Below are positions 54,560-64,000 of a stretch of 64,000 nucleotides of DNA, in pieces. Location: assembly GCA_013339765.2 (NCBI GenBank), contig CM023454.1:38894950-38958949 (forward strand), read 5' to 3'. The notes under the pieces were generated by a model. That model was given only the letters and a program-made list of their open reading frames with translations, was not told where the DNA came from and did no database searches. This DNA is from Haemaphysalis longicornis. Its lineage: Eukaryota > Arthropoda > Arachnida > Ixodida > Ixodidae. How positions within the stretch are numbered: position 1 is the first letter of the stretch; every line of letters starts with the position of its first letter. A program made the position numbers and the translations under genes.

Positions 54560-57500
54560 AGCTACACGGCGCGACGCGTACCCGACCTGACCGAGACGTT
54601 CGTTGAGAAGACGACGACAACGACGATGCACAGTTCCCGACCATCAACACGTACAAGCAGAGATACGACGCCCCGACGAAACCGGAACTCGAGGAAGACT
54701 GCATCTGACGTCAGGGTGTCCATGGACGGCTTTGACGTAGTCGCCCTCGTAGACACGGGAGCTGACTAATCGGTAATGAGCGGACCATTTGTGTCTAAAC
54801 TGAAGAAAGTTATGACCAGATGGGACGGTCCGCACATACGCACAGCAGGAGGCCACCTCGTGACGCCAAGTGGAACGTGCACATCACGCGTCACCATAGA
54901 CGGCACAACGTACCCTGCGGCGTTCGTCGTTCTGCCTAACTGCTGCCGCGACGTAATTCTTGGAATGAACTTTTTGATGGACAACGGTGCAATAATCGAT
55001 CTGCAGACTAAGTCAATAACTTTTTCCCCCCATCACTCCATGACGCCGGAACCGAACCCCGAACGACGTGCTCCTGTAAGGATTGCCGATGATCATGTCA
55101 CCTTGCCACCCCGCGCAAGCTTGATGGTCGCAGTCTACTGTGAAAATGCTGCTCCTGACGTCGACGCTATCATAGACACTGATCAAAGGGTGCTTCTCGA
55201 CCGTGGTGTGTCTGTGGCAAGAGGCATTGCGCGCTTCAAGGAACACCAATCTCACATTTTGGATACTAATTTCACCGACGAGTACCAGCATTTAAACAAG
55301 GGCGCGGCAATTGCATTCCTCGAAGAAACGCAAGCAGCAAGTGACGTGATCGCGGTCGCGGACTTTGAACGAACACCCGTAGAAACCTTCAAGCTCCCGC
55401 AGCCATTCGACGTGAATCCGGCGCTACCGCAAGAACAACGGAAAAAATTATTGGCTTTGCTGCGTCGCTATAGCGAATGTTTTTCGTCGAGCGCAAAACT
55501 ACGTCAGACCCCTATAGCAAGCACCGAATAATAACCGAAGATGGAGCCCGACCTACCCGACAGTCACCGTACCGCGTCTCTTCACACGAATGGGAAGCCA
55601 TCCGGACTCAAGTCGACGACATGCTCAGTGACGACATTATACAGCCATCGAAAAGCCCCTGGGCTGCGCCCGTCGTATTCGTAAAAAAAAAAGACGGCAC
55701 ATTAAGGTTTTGCGTTGACTACCGGTGACTGAACAAGATCACGAAAAAGGACGTGTACCCCCTCCCCCGAATCGACGCCGCCCTCAACCACCTCTGCCAC
55801 GCGAAGTACTTCTCATCGATGAACCTGAAGACCGGCTACTGGCAAATTGAAGTGGACGAGAGAGACCGAGATAAGACTGCATTTATTAACCCCAGACGGC
55901 CTATACGAGTTCAAGGTGATGACGTTTGGGCTGTGCACAGCACCAGCGACGTTTCAAAGAGTCATGGACACTGTGCTAGCTGATTTAAGTAGCACCCCTG
56001 CCTCGTATACCTCGACGACGTAGTGGTATTCGCCGGAGTTTCGACGAACACCTTGAAAGGTTGGAGTCTGTACTCGAGGCCATTCGTACGTCGGGGGTTG
56101 ACGCTGAAGCCTGAAAAGTGCTGTTTCGCATACGGGGAACTCAAGTTCTTAAGCCACGTCGTCAACGCGGCGGGAGTCCTACCTGACCCGGCAAAAACTT
56201 CAGCCATTGCGAACTTCCCAAGGCCGAAAGACAAGAAGGGCGTGCGAAGATTTCTCGGGCTGTGGGCATACTACCGGCGCTTCGTCGCAAACTTCGCACG
56301 CATTGCAGAGCTACTCACGCGCTTGACGAAAGATAGCACCCCTTTCAGTTGGGAAAACGACCAAGAAAAATCATTCTGCGAGCTGCAAAAACACCTGCAA
56401 AGCCCGCCCGCGCTCGCTCATTTCGACGAAAATGCCGAAACGGAAATGTACACGGACGCCAGTGATATAGGCTTGTGTGCCGTCCTTGTCCAAAAGCAAA
56501 GCGGCTGCGAAAGGGTAATCGCCTATGCCAGCCGTGGTCTGTCGAATGAGGAGAAAAACTATTCTGCCTCTGAGAAATAGTGCCTGGCTATTATATGGGC
56601 GATTTCAAAATTTCGCCCATACGTGTATGGAAGGCCATTAAAGGTTGTAACAGACCACCATGCGCTGTGTTGGCTCGCCAATTTGAAGGACCCCTCTGGC
56701 CGTCTTGGGCGGTTGAGCTTGCGCCTGCAGGAGTTCGACGTTACATTCGTTTATAAATACGGCAGGAAACACTCTGACGCCGACTGCCTGTCCCGCGCCC
56801 CCGTCGACCCACCACCACAAGACTCTGATGAAGACAGCGCGTTCTTCGGGATCGTGATGGAGAGCGACCTAGCCGCCCAGCAGCGTGCCGACCCCGACTT
56901 ACGCGTCATAATCGAGTACCTCGAGGGATGCAACGTTGCCGTTCCTAGGACCTTCAAACGCAGCTTACCAGCATTCAGCCTGAGAAACTCCGTCCTTGTG
57001 AAGAAGAATTTCAGCCCCGGAACAAGAGCGAATTACCTCCTCGTCATCCCCGCGGACCTTCGTGACGAAATTTTGGAAGCGTGCCACGACGACCCGTCTT
57101 CCGGACATCTGGGCACAACCCACACTATTGGAAAAATCAAGGCGAGATACTACTGGCCCGGCCCTACCTCTGACGTCACCCACTACGTCCGGAGCTGCCG
57201 TGACTGCCAGCGACAAAAACGCCGCAGACAAGACCCGCCGGACTTCTGCAACCGATCCCCGTCCCATCGAGACCATTTCAACAGATTGGAATGGGCCTTT
57301 TAGGCCCGTTCCCTACGTCACCATTACAGAACAAGTGGATTGTCGTAGCGACAGACTACATGACGCGCTACGCAGAGACCGCCGCTCTTCCGAGGGGGAC
57401 TGCACAAGAAGTGGCGAAGTTCTTTATAAGCCAAGTTGTGCTGCGACATGGAGCCCCGGAAGTCCTAATCATAGACACGGAACGGCATTTACTGCGGAGC

Positions 57501-58131
57501 TGATGCAAGGAGTATTATGCTATAGGAACACGGATCACCGAAGAACGACGGCGTACCACCCCCAAACGAACGAACTAACAGAACGTCGGAACAAGACAAT
57601 CGCAAATATGCTGTCAATGTACGTTGACGTTGAACATAAAACTTGGGACGAAGTGCTCCCGTATGTCACGTTTGCGTACAACACGGCTATCCAGGACACG
57701 ACGCAGCTGACGCCATTCAAGCTTGTCTACGGTAGAAGGCCGACTACGATGCTAGACGCCATGCTTCCGCACGAAGAAGACGACGACCTCAACGCCGACG
57801 TCCAGGGATATCTTTAACGTACGGAGGAGGCCCGCCAGCTCGCTCGAGTTTGTATAACGGACCAGGAGCTGGTGGATGCGGGCCGCTACAACCTCCGACG
57901 CCGAGATGCCGAGTGCCAACCAGGGATCGTGTGTGGGTTTGGACTCCCATCCGACGACGCGGACTCAGTGAGAAGCTCCTGCAACGGTATTTCGGACCCT
58001 ACCAGATTCTACGACGTGTTGGCCAACTTACCTACGAAATGATCCCCGATGGTAACACCGGCACATCGCGAAAACGCACGCGGCCTGAAGTCGTCCACGT
58101 GGTTCGCTTAAAACCTTTCTACGGACGATGA
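54560..58131 (+). pseudogene. Gypsy-1 pol: protease, RT, RNase H, integrase
   Basis: Protease: VVALVDTGAD then TAA (54767-54769) and SVMS; VILGMNFL near 54950. RT: RPTRQSPYRVSSHEWEAI near 55550, then FVKKKDGTLRFCVDYR before TGA (55726-55728), YPLPRIDAALNHL, frameshifts near 55885 and 55990, and YLDDVVVF (56008-56031) with both Asp. RNase H: MYTDASDIGLCAVLV near 56450, then TAG at 56578-56580, and TDHHALCWLANL near 56650. Integrase: H-H-C-C zinc (HDDPSSGHLGTTH ... CRDCQRQ, 57080-57220), VATDYMTRY, a decayed second-Asp block near 57470, NELTERRNKTIA near 57570, TAA at 57815-57817, and RYFGPYQILRRVG near 57980. About four stops and seven or more frameshifts. Confidence 0.92.
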
Positions 58132-58193
58132 CGTACTTTTATTTTCATTTGTTCGGACTGTGGCTTATGTTACCATCGGGTTAAGGCACTCTT

Positions 58194-58206
58194 AGAGGGG
58201 GGGGGG
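58194..58206 (+). other. Polypurine tract of gypsy-1
   Basis: AGAGGGGGGGGGG followed by TAA and the 3' LTR at 58210. The same AGAGGGGG-TAA layout precedes the LTR at 46357. Confidence 0.85.
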
Positions 58207-58209
58207 TAA

Positions 58210-58633
58210 TGCCACGAACCATACATTGGGTTTGTTTATTTGTGTTTTGCTTTTACGCCCGGCTGCGCCGGTCTGTGTTATCTCTTTGCCAAGGGAAGCG
58301 CGTGTTCCATTCTTTCTTTCTGTGCCGCATGTGTTATCGGTTGTGATAGGGAGAGCATTCCGATCTAACGTGAACAGCGCAGAATAATCTTCTTGGATCT
58401 ACATAGTTCTCGATGCGAATCGACGGTTTCGAGAACCACGCGCGCCAAAAGATAAAAAGCCTGCAGTGCGAACGCCGGGGCATTCGATTCGACGACCCTC
58501 GCCTGTGCAAGTCACTTTGTTGACCGCTACTTCGCCGCCTCTGTATTCTTTTGAGTTGTTAGGGGAGCACAAGTTCGCTCCAATAAACGTGTTTCTCATT
58601 CAAGAGAACTGCATCGTCCTTGTCTTCGTGACA
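58210..58633 (+). repeat. Gypsy-1 3' LTR
   Basis: 424 bp, TGCCACGAACC...CTTCGTGACA, retaining the TG...CA ends that define the LTR borders for the family. AATAAA lies at 58582-58587. Confidence 0.95.
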
Positions 58634-58637
58634 ATAT
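58634..58637. repeat. Gypsy-1 target-site duplication, right (ATAT)
   Basis: Matches 52624-52627. Confidence 0.75.
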
Positions 58638-59149
58638 TTCGCACAATTAATAGTCGAGTAGGGAACCGTTAGTGAACTATGCGAGACGTTAGGGTGATTT
58701 TTTGGGACAAAACCACCATTTTGTTCAGCGCGAAACCTAATATGTATTATTAGATATTTGATGCGTTTGCTATGACATCGGTGCCTCCGGAAGTGTATGC
58801 GAGCAAACATTAAATCACGACTCTCCTGTATAAGATTCATTTTACTTTATTTCGCAAATCGGTTCTGCGTTCGCTTCACCTTCTTCTTTGTAATGGTCAT
58901 CTTCTCTGTCTCTGGATGTTGGTGCCTCATTCTTAGTTTCCAACTTCCCCTTGTTTAAAATAAATTCAGTGGCCTCTACGTAGTCTTTACGTCAAAATGT
59001 ACATTTTTAGTACCCGTCTTTCAGGGCAATGCCGAGGGTAATTATTTTTACGCCCTTGCGAAACACATTCTTGACACATCTCTTGTGATCCACTAGGTTA
59101 ATCGAATAGTGATGAGATTGGCGAATTGTCTTACTACATTGCCAGCCCA
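58638..59149. other. No feature recognised
   Basis: AT-rich sequence between gypsy-1 and RTE-3. No motif seen. Confidence 0.4.
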
Positions 59150-60440
59150 AACCCAATTACTTTTTTTACTTGAAATTTCATATCATCTACTCGAGTTGCT
59201 TATCATCTCGAGAAATCTCGTTTCCGGTCTCTGCTTGTTACTCCTGTCATTATTCGTTCCCTTGCCCGTTCAGTCTATGTAAGTTTGCTTTCCACTTGTT
59301 TAGTGAGGCGCCAAGTTTTAGTTTTAGATTAGTATGTCATCACCAGCAGTATGCAGTGGTTGTATATTTTCTTTATGGGTGATGCAGGCAGGTTACTTTT
59401 TAGTTGTAGGATGTGCTTGCCAAGGGCGCCCCAGCACGTTCATATTCTGCACCCGATGTTGGTGTCCTGGCTCGGGTCAGCAATATCCATTTGTACGAGG
59501 AAGTAATATTTTTGTAATTTTATCTCTTCGTTCCCTAAGCTGAAGGGGCACTTTCGATGTACTCATTTTTTGTTACTGTAGACTTATTCAAAATATTCTT
59601 TATCCCACTGCCATGATTTTATACTGTAGCTTCTCAGCATTTTTCAAGGTGTTCTGCTGTTTCACTCAGCAATACTATGTCATCTGCAAATATGAACTGG
59701 CTGGAATATTTTCCCCGTATCCTAAACCTGTGTTTTTCCAATCAAGATTTTTCAACAGCGCATCCAGACATGCTGGGAACTCCTGGCGAGATGATTTCTT
59801 CCTGCCTTCTCTTTAGGATCGGAAATTTATTGCTTCGCTGTTAAGTATTGTCCTGCCCGTACATGCCCCACATATGTAGTTCGAAAGACTTCGTAGGTTC
59901 TCTTCTATTGGGTCAGCTTTTATTGCTTTTGTCATGGCTGTAGTTTGTACTGAGTCAAATTCTTTCTAATTGCTAATACGGGCCATTTAAAGTGGTTTAT
60001 TGTTTCCTGGGGAATTGTTTATCATTAGACTGACAACACGTAAGTGATCCATGGTTGAGAACCCATTCCTAAACCCAGCCTGCTCTACGGTTTCTTCGGA
60101 ATCCAGAATGTCACCTATGCGGAACCTATAGCTGTGGTAAAAGGGTAAAAAACTGAGTGGGAATATAAGTGCGTAATTCTTAAGGCCTTATAATCTGACT
60201 TTTTATGAATGAAACATTTTGTGGCGTTTTTTTTCAGACTATTGGCACTTTGTCAGTTTTTAAGCAATAAGAGAAAAGTGTGCAACCTTTTCCAGTTATA
60301 CTTCTCCTCGCCCTGGAAACATTATTGGTCTTCCAGTTGTCACCTGTAGCTTTTCACAGGTTTCACAGGCTTCACAGGTTTATCAGTCATGATCCAATGA
60401 CATTGGAAGTACTGCGCTTTAAAGCTAATTTCGCGATGTC
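59150..60440 (-). mobile_element. RTE-clade LINE relic (RTE-3)
   Basis: Minus strand, in order: KTDKVPIV, then SFIKKSDYKALR (60180-60260, the IFKKGDxKDLKNYRPI block, degenerate), QAGFRNGFSTMDHL (60045-60090), KEFDSVQTTAMTKAIKADPI near 59910-59970, FADDIVLLSETAEHL (59645-59695, catalytic FADD kept), KKIYNHCILLVMTY near 59330-59375 and TSRDRKRDF near 59220. This is the RTE RT from fingers to thumb. Frameshifts and stops are common. It is a different subfamily from RTE-1. Confidence 0.8.
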
Positions 60441-60620
60441 AAATTTAGAGTAGAATTTTTTAGGCATAATGATTCGTTATATCTCTGACAGTGGATTTTG
60501 AATTGCAGCATCAACATGCGAACAGTATGTTACCTTTTCTTCTCAGAGCTCATGAAACAAACAGCAGTACTGGCTCCTTCAAAAACTTACAAGCGAAATG
60601 GTATCTTTGTTTTATTTTGT

Positions 60621-60772
60621 TTGAGGGTACGTTGCGCTTGTTAAGAACACTGAGACGGACACGGGAAAAAAACGTAAACTTTCACGCAAAGACGGCACCG
60701 TCTTTGCGTGAAAGTCTACGTTTTTTTCCTGTGTCCGTCTCAGTGTTCTTAACAAGCGCAACTTAACCTCAA
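60621..60772. repeat. 152-bp near-perfect palindrome
   Basis: Arms 60621-60696 and 60697-60772 are reverse complements at 71 of 76 positions by eye, centred in GACGGCACCGTC with essentially no loop. Matching blocks include TTGCGCTTGTTAAGAACACT, GAGACGGACAC and CTTTCACGCAAAGACGG. The 91-codon open frame spanning it (60491-60766) is incidental. Confidence 0.95.
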
Positions 60773-62330
60773 AAGAATGCTACACCAACTAACCCGACAT
60801 CAAGCTTCACTGATCTTTGTTTTAACACCCACAACTTTCGTGCTCATCTTGAACATGAGCGAACACAATATTTACAGGAGCACAAATTTGTATTAGAGTT
60901 TTCGGTAAAAGGCAGGGATTTGAATTTTATGAAATAACAGCAAAAAGAGGTAACGCAATTTACATCTAGGTCTGTAGCTGACCCATTACCCCAATAAATA
61001 TTATAGGAGCCAGTTCCTGAACATTAAATTGTTTACCTTTCATTTAACATTCAGGAAGAAATTTTGACACCTGCTTGAAATACAGCGGATGGCGGATGAA
61101 GGAAAGCTACAGAGTTTTCTTGGGAACAGTGGCAGTGAAGTTTTCCCGAGACAAAATTCACATCTGGGTCAGCTCTTCCCCACACCGTCACTCTTCCATA
61201 TGAGGTAAACAGGAGGCTACGCGTTTTCAGCGCGACAACAAATTGGGCAAAATTTGAAGTGAAGGCCAGTGTTACTCGACCCATTCTGGTGATATTGCCA
61301 TGGTTGAGTGCGTTTCTGGAATGGGTTGTTTACATTCACCTCACGTTTTCTGTATAAATGCAACGTTAACTTGTTGGGCAGCCTTCTGAGAAACTCTGCA
61401 TTTGAAACCATAATTGATCTTGTCTTGCATTTAAACAAGGACCACCCTTCTCATTGCTAGCACACTCACCAATATCAATTTTGCCTGAAATCGTAATTTG
61501 TGTTGGAGAAACGCGGCTTACAAATGTTATCGCTCCAATGTTGTAGAAGCAGAGAAGGTGAAAGCGCGCGTGCGTATTATTATGATTACTAACAAAGAAA
61601 AAAAAGTAGCATTCCAGGTCTGCTCTACCGTGGCTGCTCAGTTTCTTCGGGTTCCATCTATGTAAGAGCAGTTACTACCCGTCGCGAATTGAACTACCCG
61701 GCAACAGCCAGATTAACCATCGGGCCGTCAGGACGAGGAGAGACTTTTTGAAACCCAGGCGAATGGCACGAAATGCCCTTCAAAGGAAACTGGTGAATAA
61801 AGATAAGGCTGCGCTTTAAAGAACGACTTCAGACTCGGTGATCTTGCAGTCGGTGCTCGAGCGCTTGGCGACTCGCGATGCGGAACTCCATATCATCAAT
61901 AATGAGATAGCGCCGTTGTTTTCTTGTAAAATTACTTGAAATGAAGCGAGCCGGTGTGCGTTACATTGCAAATATGAAACCTAGTGTGTACTAAGCCTTG
62001 ACACAGTCATCAAATCTCTAAGACCCCAATGCGCGAGCTGCACGCTCTGCGACCTTGTTTAACTGTTCATTTCAAAAGGCGTTTGAGTCTGTAATCTGTC
62101 CAACAGGACCCTAATCTAGCAGTTATAAATCATGCCGTTTGAATGCGGCGTATGCTTGCGGTGGCAGTTTTGGTAGATTTCCGAGGAACTATTCACAAGA
62201 GCCCTGAATTGAGCCTAAGATCAAAAATTCGTTAACTGAGAATTTACCATGGCAGATGCGCCACATCAGCCATTCCCAACGATCCCTAAGATCATTAATT
62301 CCTATTCCGTCTTCCTCCGACGTGGCTGAG
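60773..62330. other. No gene recognised; weak tRNA-like stretch
   Basis: Mostly featureless. On the minus strand 61735-61665 reads GGCCCGATGGTTAATCTGGC then GGGTAGTTCAATTCGCG, with faint A- and B-box resemblance. It may be the head of an old SINE. It does not fold as a tRNA that I can defend. Confidence 0.3.
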
Positions 62331-62723
62331 TTACGCCGACAATCCGACACCCTCCAAACTACGTTCCAGTTTTAATGGCATTAAAGTGCCGATTTTATCA
62401 TATGCCGGGATGCGTATGAGCATACTGCTTCGAATAATTTCAAAGACATTACTGTTCATTATTGTATATGCCGGGCGAAAACTCAACACGAACTCCTCGG
62501 GATTTCGCTCAACAAGCTGATACAAGAGGTCAAGGTCTCATAGACTCCAATCGCATCGACGTCGAAAATCATGAGAAATAACAACAAACGCTTCAGAAAG
62601 CATCATGAAACCTCGACAAATCATCTTGATGGCAGCACTCGTAATCTCACAAGCTGCATCCTCAGATGGTCTATAACTTCCAAACTGTGGTACCATCACC
62701 GAAAGAAATTCATTACCTAACAA
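62331..62723 (-). pseudogene. Unrecognised 130-codon frame with one stop
   Basis: Two minus-strand open pieces (62723-62538 and 62525-62331) are in the same phase and separated by a stop near 62541. The sequence reads ACEITSAAIKMICRGFMMLS, then DLDLLYQLVERNPEEFVLSF, then MLIRIPAYDKIGTL. The composition looks protein-like, but I know no family. It could be an exon remnant or part of an unlisted element. Confidence 0.25.
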
Positions 62724-62803
62724 CGTTACCGACGTTACGGAAGACGTTACCGAAACAACGTTACCAAAGAATGTATGTTGAAGGTTACGTTTATTGAAAA
62801 ATA

Positions 62804-63022
62804 TTACACCATATTCCCGCAGGGGAACCCGGAGTACTATGTGAAGCAGCCGTGGGGTAGATTCAAGTTCTGAAGAGATTTCAGGACGTCGTTTTCATTA
62901 GGTTGAGATACGTAGCTACCGTTATAATTACCGCTTGGTTTCCTTGGCAAGTACCACACTTTGCGATGAACTCATGGCTGTTTCGCATACTACTCAGGTT
63001 CTCCTACGGGTATATTGTGTAA
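62804..63022. mobile_element. MITE-A copy 2
   Basis: 219 bp. The left end, TTACACCATATTCCCGCAGG, and the right end, whose reverse complement reads TTACACAATATACCCGTAGG, pair as TIRs. The interior shares GGTTGAGATACGTAGCTACC and CATGGCTGTTTCGCATACTA with copy 1 (38942-39190). It is about 30 bp shorter than copy 1. A short CGTTACCGA repeat lies just to the left (62721-62770). Confidence 0.75.
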
Positions 63023-63289
63023 TTTTATTGGGGTGGGGGTTGTTAAAGTGGAGAGGTAATAAAGATAGATAGAGAGACGTTGTTCGTGGTATGAGTTTGT
63101 CTTTATTCAAGCATTATCATCATCCTGTTCAACGTAGGTGACGTGGAGCTGTGGTTGGCGTTTCGCTATGATGATCACCTTGTGGTCTGTGAAATGGAAA
63201 GTCAAGTTCTGTTGAAGTGGATGATTCAAAAAGTCGATGAAGATGAGTTCGATGCACGTTCCCCGGTTGCTTGTGGGCTACTTGTAATC

Positions 63290-63510
63290 ACGGCCTGCGG
63301 AGACTCCCAACGCACGCCGCTGCCGACGACGATAAAACGTCGAAGGCGAGTGACCGGTGCTCGTCTCGTTCTGGCCCAGGAAGACACCGGCAACACTCTC
63401 GCTCAAGGAGCCATAGAAGGGTAAGACACGACACGGCCCAGCCTGCGAAATCGAGGTGTGGATGGCGCAACAACATGGGAGGGACATAGCTCCAACCGTA
63501 AAATGCTTCG
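63290..63510. mobile_element. FB-B-like copy 2 beside MITE-A
   Basis: Contains GGTGTGGATGGCGCAACAAC and GGGAGGGACATAGCTCC (63455-63503), matching the right arm of FB-B copy 1, plus CCAGGAAGACACCGGCAACA near 63375-63400, matching its flanking motif in reverse complement. The left arm is absent or too diverged to see. Open frames over it on both strands are not convincing. Confidence 0.55.
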
Positions 63511-63711
63511 AATATAAAAGGGAGGTTCTTGACAGGCACGCTTGAAAAGGTAAAAAGCCTGACTTTGGACAACGACAGTAAAGATAGTCGACGGGACATG
63601 CGCTCACGTTCAACTAACATTTATTGAGGCATCGTCTCATATTTAGACATGTATTAGGAGCATGTGCACTTTGGTACACTACATGGAACGCATTAAACCG
63701 AGAACATGATC

Positions 63712-64000
63712 AAAGTGACATTTTGAAAAATTTACACTCACTCGCACGCAAGAGCACAGAAGTATCGCTGACGCACTTTTCCCATTTGTGCTTAATATAA
63801 AACGCTTCCAACAGCTGCCTCGCCACGGTATTGTCACTCCTACCGAGAATCCTAATCTGGTCAAAAAAAGGTCTGCATTTTTTCAAGTAACTGACAGGCC
63901 TGCAAGCTTTGCTATGCGCGGGTAAATGCGCACGCGTAATACTGTGTACCAAACTGCGCGAAGTCTGTAGTGTACCAAAGTTCGCATGCTCCTGATACAT
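63712..64000 (-). pseudogene. Penelope-like element, C-terminal GIY-YIG endonuclease part (partial)
   Basis: An open minus-strand frame running off the window edge: FDQIRILGRSDNTVARQLLE followed by AFYIKHKWEKCVSDTSVLLR and ASECKFF. The pattern I-L-x-R...R-x-x-x-E-A-x-x-I...C-x-S-x-x-S-x-x-L...E matches the end of Penelope-like element endonucleases, where the Glu before AFYI is the GIY-YIG catalytic Glu. The GIY and YIG motifs and the RT would lie beyond 64000. It could alternatively be a free-standing GIY-YIG domain. Confidence 0.55.

Larger units (their letters stand above)
52628..58633 (+). mobile_element. Complete Ty3/gypsy LTR retrotransposon, inactivated (gypsy-1)
   Basis: 6,006 bp: 5' LTR (52628-53051), primer-binding region, gag with CCHC knuckle, pol in the order protease, RT, RNase H, integrase with GPY/F end, polypurine tract, 3' LTR (58210-58633). 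The ATAT duplication on both sides shows an original insertion. By eye the two LTRs differ at about 24 positions plus two single-base indels in 424 bp (5-6%), so the insertion is not recent. There is no envelope-like ORF between pol and the polypurine tract. Related copies are the solo LTR at 3997 and the stub at 45410. Confidence 0.95.

Noticed and set aside
52628..58633. Possibility that gypsy-1 is an active element or has an env gene
   Set aside because: Stops at 54767, 55726, 56578 and 57815 plus many frameshifts disable gag and pol. Less than 80 bp separates pol from the 3' LTR, leaving no room for an envelope gene.
60491..60766. 91-codon plus ORF as a gene
   Set aside because: More than half of it is the 152-bp palindrome.
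61665..61735. tRNA gene on the minus strand
   Set aside because: Only loose A/B-box resemblance and no cloverleaf I can pair. At most an old SINE head.
1..64000. CRISPR arrays, bacterial operons, rRNA genes
   Set aside because: No short regularly spaced repeats, no operon-like coding density and no rRNA-like conserved blocks. The tandem repeats present have long, diverged units.

Overview
This is eukaryotic, animal nuclear DNA made almost entirely of old transposable elements. I see no intact host gene, rRNA, functional tRNA or CRISPR array, and no bacterial gene organisation. The mix of elements fits a tick, probably a hard tick: RTE, CR1/Jockey-like and I-type LINEs, Ty3/gypsy elements, a Ruka-like tRNA-derived SINE with a CACGTTAAAG core, foldback/MITE elements and a Penelope-like fragment. 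The organism call is inferred from repeat families only; no host marker gene is present.

Layout. 2.3-9.1 kb is a three-level nest. A minus-strand RTE LINE is split by a near full-length minus-strand CR1-like LINE (3234-8543: tandem 5' monomers, ORF1, ORF2 with endonuclease and RT, AAAT-type tail). That LINE is itself split by a solo gypsy LTR (3997-4428). 10.3-11.6 kb is a LINE RT relic. 11.8-21.7 kb is a second nest: a minus-strand gypsy element (gypsy-2) split by a near-complete minus-strand I-type LINE (13655-19146) and by a plus-strand LINE fragment (about 20.3-21.0 kb). 21.9-23.8 kb is a LINE ORF1 plus endonuclease relic. 24.0-24.7 kb is a tandem array of about 295-bp units. 27.8-30.5 kb holds a plus-strand LINE with its own nested insertion, followed by an I-type LINE 3' end. 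31.2-31.65 kb is an RTE relic. 32.4-37.3 kb is a near full-length minus-strand LINE whose ORF1 carries a zinc-finger, a coiled coil and an SGNH-hydrolase domain. 38.9-39.6 kb and 62.8-63.5 kb hold two copies of a TIR/foldback composite. 40.0-41.1, 42.6 and 47.4-47.8 kb are LINE relics. 45.4-46.8 kb is an integrase-plus-LTR stub of gypsy-1. 49.7-50.1 kb is a tandem SINE. 51.4-51.7 kb holds a pair of foldback palindromes. 52.6-58.6 kb is a complete but dead gypsy-1 element with both LTRs and an ATAT target duplication. 59.15-60.4 kb is another RTE. 60.6 kb is a 152-bp near-perfect palindrome. 63.7-64.0 kb looks like the GIY-YIG end of a Penelope-like element.

Every coding region is damaged by stops or frameshifts, so nothing here works together as a pathway. 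The value of the window is as an insertion chronology and a sample of element architectures. The most notable are the LINE with frame-preserving tandem 5' monomers, the SGNH-hydrolase LINE, the ATAT-targeting gypsy family and several long palindromes. Stretches not named above hold nothing I can support.
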